DNA of 45,313 nucleotides, from positions 1 through 45,313 of the forward strand of contig JAEXKM010000227.1 in NCBI GenBank assembly GCA_023445705.1, read 5' to 3'. This stretch comes from Pseudomonadota bacterium. Its GTDB lineage: Bacteria; Pseudomonadota; Alphaproteobacteria; Caulobacterales; Caulobacteraceae. The position numbers and the translations under genes were made by a program. Shown here piece after piece: positions 23,343 through 31,805 of the stretch; position 1 is the stretch's first letter; each line of letters opens with the position of its first letter. The notes under the pieces are model-generated. The model worked only from the letters and a program-made list of their open reading frames with translations, ran no database searches and was not told where the DNA came from.

Positions 23343-24077
23343 TTAGTTCAGCTTGCCCATCCGCTCGATCGAGCGGCGGGAGAGTTCGGAGTTGGCGTCC
23401 ATCATCTTGGCCATGGACTCGTAGGCGCGGGTGACTTCGATCATCCGGGTGATCTCGGCGATCGGCTTGACGTTGGACCCTTCCAGCATGCCCTGATGCA
23501 CATCGGTGTTGGTGGCCGGCTCGGGCTGGGCGTTGGCGGTGTTGCGGTAGCGGTTCTCGCCGACCTTCTCGAGCATCGAGAGCTCGTTGAAGCGGACGAC
23601 GCTGATCTTGCCGAGCAGCTCCCGTCCCTGGCTAACGGTGCCGTCCTTGGCGATGTTGACGGGGCCGAGCTGCGGATCGATCACGATCTCGCCGCCCTCG
23701 GCCATCACCGCATTGCCGTCCTCGGTGACCAGCCGGCCGTCGGGATCCATGTGGAAGCGGCCATCGCGCGTGTACTGCTCACCCTCGGGCGTCTGGATGG
23801 TGAAGAAGCCGTCGCCCTGCAGGCCCAGGTCGAACGTGGCGCCGGTCGAGCGCAGGGTCCCCTGGCCGAAGTCGCGTCCGACGCTGCGATCCAGGACGAA
23901 TTTCACCGGCCGAGGAGCGCCGAAAGTCTGGGCTGGCGAGGCCGGCTCGGTCTCCACCATCAGGCTTTCAACCTTGAACCCGGTGGTGTCCATGTTGGCG
24001 ATGTTGTTGGCCACGATGTCGAGTTCACGGCGCAGGGTGAGCTGGCGCGAAAGTCCGACGTAAAGGGCGTTGTCCAT
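23343..24077 (-). CDS. flgF: Flagellar proximal rod protein FlgF
   Basis: The 244-residue protein is a proximal rod subunit. It shows the N-terminal LRRELDIVANNIANMDTTGF motif and the C-terminal VKPIAEITRMIEVTRAYESM helix that pack in the rod core. It is first in the minus-strand rod/ring operon and has a well-placed sigma54-type promoter (24117-24134) about 30 bases before its start codon allowing for initiation near 24107. In Caulobacter crescentus flgF is likewise divergent from fliL and belongs to the sigma54-dependent class III tier. Confidence 0.96.
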   Translation of the reverse strand: MDNALYVGLSRQLTLRRELDIVANNIANMDTTGFKVESLMVETEPASPAQTFGAPRPVKFVLDRSVGRDFGQGTLRSTGATFDLGLQGDGFFTIQTPEGEQYTRDGRFHMDPDGRLVTEDGNAVMAEGGEIVIDPQLGPVNIAKDGTVSQGRELLGKISVVRFNELSMLEKVGENRYRNTANAQPEPATNTDVHQGMLEGSNVKPIAEITRMIEVTRAYESMAKMMDANSELSRRSIERMGKLN

Positions 24078-24116
24078 GGCGGGCCTTAACCTGCGGCGTT
24101 TTGGTCGCTAGGTGGG

Positions 24117-24134
24117 CTGCAAGGAACGGGCCAA
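24117..24134 (-). promoter_or_regulatory. Sigma54 (RpoN) promoter for flgF
   Basis: On the minus strand the bases read TTGGCCCGTTCCTTGCAG, which fits the TGGCACG-N4-TTGCA consensus with one mismatch and the exact GG-N10-GC spacing. The -12 GC is at 24119-24120, so transcription should start near 24107 and leave a leader of about 30 bases to the flgF start at 24077. This agrees with the known sigma54/FlbD control of late basal-body operons in Caulobacter. Confidence 0.75.
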
Positions 24135-24157
24135 TTGAAAACATCAACGTTTTCAAT
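24134..24157. promoter_or_regulatory. Perfect 9+9 palindrome in the flgF-fliL divergent promoter region
   Basis: ATTGAAAAC (24134-24142) and GTTTTCAAT (24149-24157) are perfect inverted copies separated by ATCAAC. The palindrome abuts the -24 end of the flgF sigma54 element. It is too AT-rich and too far from any gene end to be a terminator, so a protein-binding site is likely; the binding protein is not identifiable. Confidence 0.5.
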
Positions 24158-24197
24158 GGAAAATAAAGTTAACGGCCGCCGGGCGGCGGAATTTGCC

Positions 24198-24231
24198 GGG
24201 CACGAAAATCGCCCCCGTTAACACCTGTTAA
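24198..24231 (+). promoter_or_regulatory. Candidate fliL promoter elements
   Basis: Two overlapping signals point toward fliL. GGGCACGAAAATCGCC (24198-24213) has sigma54-like GG-N10-GC spacing but a poor -12 half. TTAA at 24218-24221 and TTAA at 24228-24231 are separated by six bases, one short of the CtrA TTAA-N7-TTAA rule; another TTAACC lies at 24242. In C. crescentus fliL is CtrA-controlled, so the TTAA pair is the more likely active element. Confidence 0.35.
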
Positions 24232-24293
24232 AAACTCATCCTTAACCATGGCGAAGCTATGGCTCAGGTATAGATTCTAAGGAGCGCGCGCGC

Positions 24294-24875
24294 GTGGCCC
24301 AGGACAAGGTGAAGGAAGGCCCGGAAGGCGATTCCGACGCCGAGGATGGCGAGGGCGCGTCCGCGAAGAAGAAGCTCTCGCCGAAAATGCTGATCATCGC
24401 AGGCGTCGCGGCCGTGCTGGTGCTCGGCGGCGGCGGGGCGGGCGCCTTCTTCCTGCTCAAGCCCAAGTCCGACGCTGCGGCGGCCGGCAAAGCCGAGAAA
24501 AAAGAAAAGAAGTCCGAGAAAAAGGGCGAGGGCGAAAAGGCTGTTGGTGAAGTTCGCCAAGGCCCCGACGGCATCCTGTTCTACACCATGCCCAGCGTCG
24601 TGGTGAACATGCAGACGGCCGATGGCCGGGCGACCTTCCTTAAGCTGAAGCTGACCCTGGAAGTGCCGGATCAGGCGACTGTCGACCAGCTCGAACCCAA
24701 CATGCCGCGCCTCCAGGACATGTTCCAAAGCTTCCTGCGCGAGCTGCGCCCCGAAGACCTCCAGGGCTCGCAGGGGTCCTATCAGCTGCGCATGGAGATC
24801 CAGCGCCGCGTCAACCTGGTGATCGCCCCGTCGAAGGTGAACGCCGTGCTGATCGAGGAGATGCTGATCAACTAG
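24294..24875 (+). CDS. fliL: Flagellar basal body-associated protein FliL
   Basis: The 193-residue inner-membrane protein has a charged cytoplasmic N-terminus, one membrane segment (MLIIAGVAAVLVLGGGGAGA, about residues 31-50), a Lys/Glu-rich linker, and the periplasmic FliL domain with FYTMPSVVVNMQ and an LRPEDLQG loop. FliL surrounds the stator and supports torque. Start is GTG with AAGGAG eight bases before it; the run of CG repeats between them is unusual. It is first in the fliL-fliM-pflI operon, 19 bases before fliM. Confidence 0.93.
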   Translation: MAQDKVKEGPEGDSDAEDGEGASAKKKLSPKMLIIAGVAAVLVLGGGGAGAFFLLKPKSDAAAAGKAEKKEKKSEKKGEGEKAVGEVRQGPDGILFYTMPSVVVNMQTADGRATFLKLKLTLEVPDQATVDQLEPNMPRLQDMFQSFLRELRPEDLQGSQGSYQLRMEIQRRVNLVIAPSKVNAVLIEEMLIN

Positions 24876-24894
24876 GCTGATCGGCGGCAGGGGC

Positions 24895-25989
24895 ATGGAC
24901 GAAGAAGAACCTCAGATCGTTGGCGGACTTCAGGGCGGGGTAAACCCCGACGACCCGTCGACCTGGCCGACCGACACCGACGCCAAGGTCGAGGGGATGC
25001 TGGGCGCCGAGCGCATCCTCAACCAGGACGAAATCGACAGCCTGCTGGGCTTCGATCTCTCCGACGAGGAGGCCGCCGAACGTTCGGGCATCCGGGCGAT
25101 CATCAATTCGGCGCTGGTGTCCTACGAGCGCCTGCCGATGCTCGAGATCGTCTTCGACCGCCTGGTGCGGTTGATGACCACCTCGCTGCGCAACTTCACC
25201 TCCGACAACGTCGAGGTCAGCCTCGACAACATCTCCTCGATCCGCTTCGGCGATTACCTGAACTCGATCCCGCTGCCGGCGATCCTGACGGTCTTCAAGG
25301 CCGAGGAACTGGAGAACTACGGCCTGCTGACGGTCGACTCCAACCTCATCTATTCCATCGTGGACGTGCTGCTGGGCGGACGCCGTGGCACCGCCGCGAT
25401 GCGGATCGAGGGCCGGCCCTACACCACCATCGAACGGGTTCTCGTCCAGCGCATGGTCGAGGTCGTCCTGGCCGACGCACGGGCGGCCTTCGAACCCCTG
25501 ACGCCGGTGACCTTCACGCTCGACCGGCTGGAGACCAATCCGCGTTTCGCCGCCATCGCGCGGCCCGCCAACGCGGCGATCCTGGTCAAGCTGCGGATCG
25601 ACATGGAGGACCGCGGCGGCCGTATCGAGCTGCTGCTGCCCTACGCCACGCTCGAGCCCATCCGGAAGATGCTGCTGCAGCAGTTCATGGGCGAGAAGTT
25701 CGGCCGCGATAACATCTGGGAAAGCCACCTGGCGACCGAGCTCTGGACCACCCAGCTCGACGTCCGCGCCGTGCTGGACGAACAGCAGTTGCCCCTCCAA
25801 CAGGTGCTCGGCCTGAAGGTCGGCGACACCCTGATGCTCAACGCCACGCCCGACAGCCAGATCGAGCTGCGGGCAGGCTCCATCCCGCTCACCCGTGGCC
25901 GGATGGGACGGCGCAACCACCACATCGCGGTGCGCGTGGACGGTCCGCTCTCTCCCCACGCCAAGAAGGCCATTGCGAGGTTCAAATGA
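24895..25989 (+). CDS. fliM: Flagellar motor switch protein FliM
   Basis: The 364-residue C-ring protein receives phosphorylated CheY and sets the direction of rotation. The CheY-binding peptide is seen as ILNQDEIDSLLGFD (about 42-55), preceded by an N-terminal extension longer than the usual few residues. The middle CheC-like domain (ALVSYERLPMLEIVFDRL onward) and the C-terminal SpoA/FliN-like domain (LPLQQVLGLKVGDTL) follow. It shares an ATGA overlap with the next gene, so the two are translationally coupled. Confidence 0.96.
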   Translation: MDEEEPQIVGGLQGGVNPDDPSTWPTDTDAKVEGMLGAERILNQDEIDSLLGFDLSDEEAAERSGIRAIINSALVSYERLPMLEIVFDRLVRLMTTSLRNFTSDNVEVSLDNISSIRFGDYLNSIPLPAILTVFKAEELENYGLLTVDSNLIYSIVDVLLGGRRGTAAMRIEGRPYTTIERVLVQRMVEVVLADARAAFEPLTPVTFTLDRLETNPRFAAIARPANAAILVKLRIDMEDRGGRIELLLPYATLEPIRKMLLQQFMGEKFGRDNIWESHLATELWTTQLDVRAVLDEQQLPLQQVLGLKVGDTLMLNATPDSQIELRAGSIPLTRGRMGRRNHHIAVRVDGPLSPHAKKAIARFK

Positions 25990-26519
25990 GCGCCGTCGCG
26001 ATCGGGATGAACCTTCTGCTCGCCGGCCTGTTGGGGGCCGCTTTGGTGATCGGCGTGCGCCTCAACGCTCGGCTGAAGGCGCTGCGCGAGAGCCATGAGG
26101 GTTTCGCCCGCGCGGTCGCCGAACTGGACGCCGCCGCCGCCCGCGCCGAACAGGGCCTCGCAGACCTGCGCGCAGCGACCGATGAGGCGCATGACGCCCT
26201 GGCCGACCGCATCGAGAAGGCGCGCGCCCTGACCGCCAAGCTCGATCGCCAACTGCAGGGCGCGCCCGCGCCGCCCGCCGCATCCGCCGAGCGAACCGTT
26301 TCCGAAAGCGACGTCGAGCGCGTGACCCAACGCCTTGGGTCCCTGCTGTCGGGCGCGCGCGAGCGTCGTCCCGAGCGCGACCTCGGCGCCAAGCGCACGC
26401 CGAATCCGCCTAAGGCGCGCCCGACTTTCGACGACGAACTCTTCGACCCGCCGGCCGAAAAGCCGACTGAACCGGCGCCGCCGCGCTCCGCCGCCGCCCG
26501 CCTGGGATACCGCCGATGA
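25986..26519 (+). CDS. pflI: PflI-like flagellar positioning protein (DUF6468-type)
   Basis: The 177-residue protein has one N-terminal membrane helix (about residues 4-24), then a charged Ala/Arg/Glu-rich stretch with strong coiled-coil character (about 28-90), then a disordered Pro/Arg-rich tail. This architecture and the position directly after fliM match PflI of C. crescentus, a bitopic protein encoded in the fliLM operon and needed for placing the flagellum at the pole. It overlaps both neighbours by four bases (ATGA). Orthology is inferred from position and layout, not from a motif. Confidence 0.65.
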   Translation: MSAVAIGMNLLLAGLLGAALVIGVRLNARLKALRESHEGFARAVAELDAAAARAEQGLADLRAATDEAHDALADRIEKARALTAKLDRQLQGAPAPPAASAERTVSESDVERVTQRLGSLLSGARERRPERDLGAKRTPNPPKARPTFDDELFDPPAEKPTEPAPPRSAAARLGYRR

Positions 26520-27292
26520 AGAACATGCCCCGCATTCTCCCGCTCGTCGGCGTCGCCATCGTCGGCGTGATGGGCATCAATGCCCTCTCCGGAGCCGAGA
26601 CCCTGCCGGGGCTCGTTTCAGGCGCGCGGGCCTTCGCCGAGGAGACCGTCAAGGGCGCGAAGCCGGGGGCGCCGGCCGCCAAGGCCGCGACCGGCGAGGC
26701 CAAGGACGCCGCAGCCAAGGTCCCGGCCCTGGCCAGCGCCGCCAAGCCGCCGTCCGCGGTCTGCGCCCCGACCGCGGCCGAGCTCGCCAAGGAGGCCGGG
26801 CTTTCGCCCGCCGAATTGCAGGTGCTGCAAAGCCTCGGAGCCCGCCGCGGCCAACTCGACAAGCGCGAGGAGGACCTGGACGTCCAACTGGCTCTGATGG
26901 CCGCCGCTGAGGCCAAGCTCGACGCCAAGATCCAGGCGCTCAACGGCATGAAAGCCGACGTCGCCAAGCTGATGGTAGACGCCGACGAGAAGGAAAAGGC
27001 CGAGATCGACCGCCTGGTGAAGGTGTTCGAAGGCATGAAGCCCAAGGACGCCGCGCCGCGGATGGTGCTGCTCGATGACGCCGTGCGCCTGCCGATCGCC
27101 GCCAAGATGAAGGAGCGCTCGCTGTCGGCGATCATCGCCAGCATGCCGCCCGCCGAAGCCAAGAAATTGACCGAGGCGCTGGCCGGCCGCTTCGCCGAGG
27201 TGAAGAAGGTGGCGGCCGCGGCCCAAGCGGTCGCCGGTCCGCCCGGCGCTGCGCGTCCGGCCCAGGCCGCGCCGCCTGCAAAGGCCGGCTAG
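26516..27292 (+). CDS. MotE/MgtE-N-like coiled-coil exported protein
   Basis: The 258-residue protein starts with a hydrophobic segment (ILPLVGVAIVGVMGINALSG) that is a signal anchor or signal peptide. A long Ala/Lys linker follows, then a coiled coil (ARRGQLDKREEDLDVQLALM, about 103-160), and then a segment LVKVFEGMKPKDAAPRMV with MPPAEAKKLTEAL, which matches the MgtE intracellular/MotE-like domain. Such proteins in alphaproteobacteria act as chaperones for motility proteins in the periplasm. The gene overlaps pflI by four bases and is followed after five bases by the giant TPR gene, its likely client or partner; this partnership is inferred. Confidence 0.65.
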   Translation: MKNMPRILPLVGVAIVGVMGINALSGAETLPGLVSGARAFAEETVKGAKPGAPAAKAATGEAKDAAAKVPALASAAKPPSAVCAPTAAELAKEAGLSPAELQVLQSLGARRGQLDKREEDLDVQLALMAAAEAKLDAKIQALNGMKADVAKLMVDADEKEKAEIDRLVKVFEGMKPKDAAPRMVLLDDAVRLPIAAKMKERSLSAIIASMPPAEAKKLTEALAGRFAEVKKVAAAAQAVAGPPGAARPAQAAPPAKAG

Positions 27293-27297
27293 TCTAG

Positions 27298-30210
27298 ATG
27301 AAGCTTCGCCAAGCCCTGCGGTCCGGCGTCGCGGCGATCACCATCGCCGGCGTCGCTGCGCCTGCAGGCTTGGCTGCGCCGCCCGCCAGTGTGGCGCCGC
27401 GGGGCGGGGTTCAGGTCCGGGTCGCGCAGGCCAAGGACTTCTCGCGCATCGAGGTCGTCGGTGCGCGCGCTTTCGCCCGTCGTGAGGGACAGGCCGTCGT
27501 CCTGCGGCTGAGCTCGGGCGCGCCCGACATCACCCGGCTCAAGGTCGACCCGCCGCGCTGGCTGAAATCGGCCGAGGTAAGGCGAGGAAAGGCGGGGACC
27601 GAGCTCGTGCTCACCCTCGCCGACGATGCGGACGCCAAGGTCGGCGCCGCCGACGGCGCGACCTACGTGAACCTCTTCAAGGCGGCCGTGGCTCCCGAGC
27701 AACCGGCGCAGGTCGCCCAGGCCCAGGTCGTCGAGCCTGAGCCGCCGCGGCCCAGTCCGGTTCCCGCGGGCGGCGTGGTGCGCGTGGGCAGTCAGATCGG
27801 CTCGGGCCAGGTCCAACTTACGTTCCCTTGGGCCAATCCGGCCGGGGCCGCGGTGTTCCGTCGTGGCGGGGCCGTGTGGGTGGTGTTCGATGCGCCGGCG
27901 ACCCTCGACGTCTCACAGGCGCCCCGCGGCCTTCGCCAGCTTACCCGCGTCACGCCCTATCGCGGCGCCGACTACACTGCGATCCGTATCGACTCCCCGC
28001 AGGGGACCCCGGTGTTCGCGTCCGCTCAAGGCGCGACCTGGACGGTCACCCTTGGTCCCGGCGCGCAGGTCGAGGCCGCTTCTCAGATCCGTATTGTTCG
28101 CGACCAGGCCGGCGGCCCCGCCGGGCTGAAGGCGGCCGTCGCGGGCGCGACTCGCGTGGTCAAGGTGGCCGACCCCGTCGTCGGCGACACCCTGACCGTG
28201 GTCACCGCGCTGGGCCCGGCCAAGGGCCTGCCGTCGCGGCGCGAGTTCGTTCAGATGGCCTTGCTGCCGTCGGCGCAGGGCCTGGCCGCCGAGTCCTACA
28301 TCAGCGACCTGGGGGTCCGTCGCGAGGGCGACCTCGTGCAGATCGGCCGGCCGGCCGGGCTGTCGCTTTCGCCGGCCTCGGCCGCCGTGGAGCGTATCGA
28401 AGCCAATCTCGGCGCGCCGCAGCCCGCCAGCCTGCCCGGCCTGATCGACGAGACCTGGGCCAAGACCGGGTCCGGCGGCTTCCTCTCCCGCTACAACGCC
28501 CTGCTGTCGGCGGCCAACGAAGAGGGCGCGCGCGGCCGCGACGCGCCGGTCGCCGCGCGCATGGCGCTGGCCCGGTTCCTGGTCGGCTCTGAACTCTCCT
28601 ACGAGGCGATTGGCGTCCTCAACGAGGTGGCCCGCCGCAACCCGGCGGTCATGGAAGACCCTGAGTTCCGGGGCCTTCGCGGCATGGCGAGGGTGATGGC
28701 GCGCCGTTACAAGGAGGCGCAGGCCGACTTCTCCGTCGCGATCCTGTCGGACGATCCCTCGGCGGCGCTCTGGCGTTCCTACATCGCCGCGCAGTTGGCG
28801 CAGTGGTCCGACGCCCGCAACCAGTTCGGCGCCGGGGCCGAGGCCTTCAACCGCTTCTCGCCGACCTGGAAGGCGCGTTTCGCACGCTCCGACGCCAAGG
28901 CGGCCCTGGCGCTCGGTGACGTCAACGGCGCGCAGGCGCGCATCAAGCTCGCCCTGATGGACAAGACCGATCCCATGGAGGAGCTGGCCACCCGTCTGGT
29001 GGAGGCCGAGGTCGTCGAGGCGCTGGGCTACAAGGACCGGGCGCTGCGCATCTACGCAGCGGTGGCTGGCGCACCAACGGATTCGCTCTCGGCGCCCGCG
29101 ACCCTGCGCGCCACCAAGATCCGGCTGGAGACTGGGAAGATCACTCCTGTCCAGGCCGCCGACGCCTTCGCGGCCCTGCGCTATCGCTGGCGCGGCGACG
29201 CGACCGAACTCGAGACCATTCGGGCGCTGGGCCAGCTCTATCTCAGCCAGGGCCGTTATCGGGAAGCGCTGGAAGCCCTGCGCGGCGCCGGCAATCGGTT
29301 GCCCGACCTGCCAGAGGCGGTGAAGCTGCAGGCCGATCTGGGCGCAGCCTTCCGCGCGCTCTTCCTGGAAGGCGCGGCCGACGGGCTGGAGCCGATCCAG
29401 GCCCTGGCGATGTTCTACGACTTCCGCGAGCTGACCCCGCTGGGCGCGGACGGCGACCTCATGGTGCGCAGGCTGGTGCGCCGCCTGGTCGACGTCGACC
29501 TGCTGGATCAGGCGGCTGATCTCCTGAAGTATCAGGCCGAGAACCGCCTCGACGGTGTTCCGCGCGCCCAGGTCGCCACTGACCTCGCCGTGATCTACCT
29601 GATGGACCGCAAGCCCGAGCAGGCGCTGCAGGCGATCAACAGTTCCCGCACGACCATCCTGCCGGGACCGCTCAACGCCGAGCGGCGGCTGGTGGAGGCC
29701 AGGGCGCTCACCGGGCTGGGCCGTTATGACCACGCTATGGAGGTTCTGGAGCGCGACAAGGGGCGCGAGGCCAACGACCTGCGGGCCGAGGTGCTGTGGA
29801 AGCAGAAGAGCTGGGCGGCGGCTGGAGGCATGTTCGAAAAGAGCCTGGGCGATCGCTGGAAGCAGGCCGGGCCCCTTACCTCGGAGGAGGAGGGCAAGCT
29901 GCTGCGGACCGGGGTCGCCTATAGTCTGGCCGGTGACGACGCCGCCCTGGCGCGGGTCCAGCAGCGCTATGCCGGCTTCTACGACCAGGCCCGTAATCCC
30001 GACGCCCTGCGGGTCGCCCTGACCGGGGTCCAGTCGGGGCGGCTGAATGTCGGCGACTTCGGGCGCGTAGCGGCCGACAACGAGGCCTTCGCCGGTTGGG
30101 TCGACAAGATGAAGCAGCGCTTCCGCGAAAAGCCCGCGGCGGTCGGCCCGGCTAAGCCGGCCGCGCCGCCGGCCACCCAGGCCGCTGCGGGGACCGCCGC
30201 GAAGGGCTAG
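27298..30210 (+). CDS. Giant TPR protein of the fliLM operon
   Basis: The 970-residue protein has a signal peptide (cleavage near GLAAPP, about residue 28), so it acts in the periplasm. An N-terminal part (about 35-330) contains repeated beta-strand segments such as VQVRVAQAKDFSRIEVVGA and VQLTFPWANPAGAAVFRRGG that resemble AMIN-like beta domains. The rest is helical repeats of TPR type, for example EAIGVLNEVARRNPAVMEDPEFR and YLSQGRYREALEALRGAG. The end is Pro/Ala-rich. It is the last gene of fliL-fliM-pflI-motE-like-TPR, and its stop is seven bases from that of fliP on the other strand. A scaffold or motor-associated function is likely but not established. Confidence 0.7.
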   Translation: MKLRQALRSGVAAITIAGVAAPAGLAAPPASVAPRGGVQVRVAQAKDFSRIEVVGARAFARREGQAVVLRLSSGAPDITRLKVDPPRWLKSAEVRRGKAGTELVLTLADDADAKVGAADGATYVNLFKAAVAPEQPAQVAQAQVVEPEPPRPSPVPAGGVVRVGSQIGSGQVQLTFPWANPAGAAVFRRGGAVWVVFDAPATLDVSQAPRGLRQLTRVTPYRGADYTAIRIDSPQGTPVFASAQGATWTVTLGPGAQVEAASQIRIVRDQAGGPAGLKAAVAGATRVVKVADPVVGDTLTVVTALGPAKGLPSRREFVQMALLPSAQGLAAESYISDLGVRREGDLVQIGRPAGLSLSPASAAVERIEANLGAPQPASLPGLIDETWAKTGSGGFLSRYNALLSAANEEGARGRDAPVAARMALARFLVGSELSYEAIGVLNEVARRNPAVMEDPEFRGLRGMARVMARRYKEAQADFSVAILSDDPSAALWRSYIAAQLAQWSDARNQFGAGAEAFNRFSPTWKARFARSDAKAALALGDVNGAQARIKLALMDKTDPMEELATRLVEAEVVEALGYKDRALRIYAAVAGAPTDSLSAPATLRATKIRLETGKITPVQAADAFAALRYRWRGDATELETIRALGQLYLSQGRYREALEALRGAGNRLPDLPEAVKLQADLGAAFRALFLEGAADGLEPIQALAMFYDFRELTPLGADGDLMVRRLVRRLVDVDLLDQAADLLKYQAENRLDGVPRAQVATDLAVIYLMDRKPEQALQAINSSRTTILPGPLNAERRLVEARALTGLGRYDHAMEVLERDKGREANDLRAEVLWKQKSWAAAGGMFEKSLGDRWKQAGPLTSEEEGKLLRTGVAYSLAGDDAALARVQQRYAGFYDQARNPDALRVALTGVQSGRLNVGDFGRVAADNEAFAGWVDKMKQRFREKPAAVGPAKPAAPPATQAAAGTAAKG

Positions 30211-30216
30211 TTCGTC

Positions 30217-31011
30217 CTAGCCCCCGGCGCTGCGCTGGAAGCTCTCGACCAGGCTTCCGGCCACCAGCCGCCACCCGTCCACCAGGACGAAGAAGATCAG
30301 CTTGAAGGGCAGGGACACCACCACCGGCGGCAGCATCATCATACCCATGCTCATCAGGACGCTGGCCACGACCAGGTCGATGACCAGGAAGGGGATGAAG
30401 AGCAGGAAGCCGATCTCGAAGGCGCGCTTGAGCTCCGAGATCATGAAGGCCGGCGTGACGACGTGCAGCGGGGTGTCCTGCGCCGTCGCCGGCCGCTCGA
30501 TCTTCGAGAGCCGGATGAAGAGGGCGAGGTCCTCCTGGTCCACCTGGCTGAGCATGAAGGTCTTCACAGGCGCGCCGGCTGCGTCGAACGCCTGGGGCAG
30601 TTCGATCTGCTGGTCCATCAGCGGCTTGATGCCCTCGTCGTAAGAGCGCTGAAGGGTGGGGCCCATGACGATGGCCGTGAGGAACAGCGCCAGGCTGATC
30701 AGCACCGCGTTAGGCGGGCTTTGCTGCAAGCCCAGCGCCGTGCGCAGCAGGCCCAGCACCACGACGATCCGGACGAACGAGGTCGTCATGATCACGATGG
30801 ACGGCGCCAGGGACAGCACCGTCATCAGCCCGACCAGTTGAACCACCCGCTCGGACAGCCCGGCCCCTGTTCCGAGGTCGATGTTGATCGCCTGGGCGGC
30901 GGCTGCGGCGGGGAAGATCATCGCCGCCAGGGTCGCCAGCACCGACAACCCCGCGGCCCGGCGCCAGTCTTCGGCGCGTAGATGGAATTTTGGGCAGGAA
31001 ACCTTACGCAT
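30217..31011 (-). CDS. fliP: Flagellar type III export protein FliP
   Basis: The start ATG at 31011 (264 residues) fits the family, with a cleavable signal (LATLAAMIFPAAAAAQ) that FliP proteins typically have. Membrane segments and the motifs LSLAPSIVIMTTSFVRIVVVL, SPPNAVLISLALFLTAIVMGP and GFLLFIPFLVIDLVVASVL identify it. FliP5FliQ4FliR1 forms the helical export gate in the inner membrane. It overlaps fliO by eight bases, giving translational coupling. fliQ and fliR lie about 4 kb away on the other strand. Confidence 0.97.
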   Translation of the reverse strand: MRKVSCPKFHLRAEDWRRAAGLSVLATLAAMIFPAAAAAQAINIDLGTGAGLSERVVQLVGLMTVLSLAPSIVIMTTSFVRIVVVLGLLRTALGLQQSPPNAVLISLALFLTAIVMGPTLQRSYDEGIKPLMDQQIELPQAFDAAGAPVKTFMLSQVDQEDLALFIRLSKIERPATAQDTPLHVVTPAFMISELKRAFEIGFLLFIPFLVIDLVVASVLMSMGMMMLPPVVVSLPFKLIFFVLVDGWRLVAGSLVESFQRSAGG

Positions 31012-31288
31012 CGGAGGCGATCTTCGGGTTGGCGGCGGTGGTCGGGAGCATCTGGCCCTCGCCCAGCAGCAGCAGCTTTTCTTCCCCGTCGAAGGAGACG
31101 ACCACCAGCCGGCGCGACGGGTCGAGCACGAGGGTCTCGACCACCGCCAGGCGGCGTTCCTTCTTGGCGACCTGCAAGCGCGCGAGCACGTCTGGCCCAA
31201 ATCGGCGCAGGGCCACGGCGCCTAGGCCGACCAGGCCGAGGGTCAGCGCCAAGGCGAAGACGGCGCGGAGGAAATCAGCCAGGTCCAT
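31004..31288 (-). CDS. fliO: Flagellar export gate assembly protein FliO
   Basis: The 94-residue protein has one N-terminal membrane helix (FLRAVFALALTLGLVGLGAV) and a cytoplasmic part KERRLAVVETLVLDPSRRLVVV followed by EKLLLLGEG, as in the FliO/MopB family. FliO helps assemble the FliP ring. It is short, which is common in alphaproteobacteria. It precedes and overlaps fliP. The promoter lies in the 31289-31391 space shared with flgB. Confidence 0.88.
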   Translation of the reverse strand: MDLADFLRAVFALALTLGLVGLGAVALRRFGPDVLARLQVAKKERRLAVVETLVLDPSRRLVVVSFDGEEKLLLLGEGQMLPTTAANPKIASDA

Positions 31289-31351
31289 CGGCCTTCGACG
31301 CGGGGAATCGGCGCGGACTGCGCCTTGCGTCCTCGTGTGCGGCTCAGGTCC

Positions 31352-31367
31352 TTAAGACGTGGTTAAC
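31352..31367 (+). promoter_or_regulatory. CtrA box upstream of flgB
   Basis: TTAA at 31352-31355 and TTAAC at 31363-31367 are exactly seven bases apart, a perfect match to the CtrA binding consensus TTAA-N7-TTAAC in the orientation of flgB. The site lies 25 bases before the flgB start, so the transcript would have a very short leader. CtrA drives early flagellar operons in Caulobacter. It could also influence fliO on the other strand. Confidence 0.75.
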
Positions 31368-31391
31368 CCTGTTTGTTCACCATCTTGAGCT

Positions 31392-31796
31392 ATGAACCTG
31401 AACGAGATTCCGCTGTTCGCGATGCTCAAGGGGCGCTTCAGCCACTTGAACGCGCGCGAGCGCCTGATCTCTCAGAACGTCGCCAACTCCGACACGCCCG
31501 GCTACACGCCCACCGACATCAAGCCCTACAGCTTCGAGGCGCAGTTGAAGGCGACCTCGACGGCCCAGGCGGTCACCCAGCCCGGTCACATGAGGCCGGC
31601 GTCGCAGCATGCCCCGGGGTTCCAGCCCCTGAAGTCGAAGGACTCGGAAACCACCCTCGACGGCAACTCGGTCGTGCTTGAGGAAGAGATGCTGAAAATG
31701 GCCGAGGCGCGGATGAATTACGACGCCGCCATCGGCTTCTACCAGAAGTCGCTTGGCATGCTGCGGCTGGCGAGCCGCGCGCCCGGACGGGGCTAG
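31392..31796 (+). CDS. flgB: Flagellar rod protein FlgB
   Basis: The 134-residue proximal rod protein shows the N-terminal rod motif ARERLISQNVANSDTPGYTP and a C-terminal helix LKMAEARMNYDAAIGFYQKS. It is exported by the flagellar type III system and has no signal peptide. It begins the flgB-flgC-fliE operon, nine bases before flgC. The ribosome site is weak (TTGAG), in keeping with a short leader from the CtrA-type promoter. Confidence 0.96.
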   Translation: MNLNEIPLFAMLKGRFSHLNARERLISQNVANSDTPGYTPTDIKPYSFEAQLKATSTAQAVTQPGHMRPASQHAPGFQPLKSKDSETTLDGNSVVLEEEMLKMAEARMNYDAAIGFYQKSLGMLRLASRAPGRG

Positions 31797-31805
31797 GAGC
31801 GCTAG

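Noticed and set aside
27913..29733. 606-codon frame opposite the TPR gene
   Set aside because: Antisense shadow; the plus-strand gene has a signal peptide, operon spacing and repeat structure.
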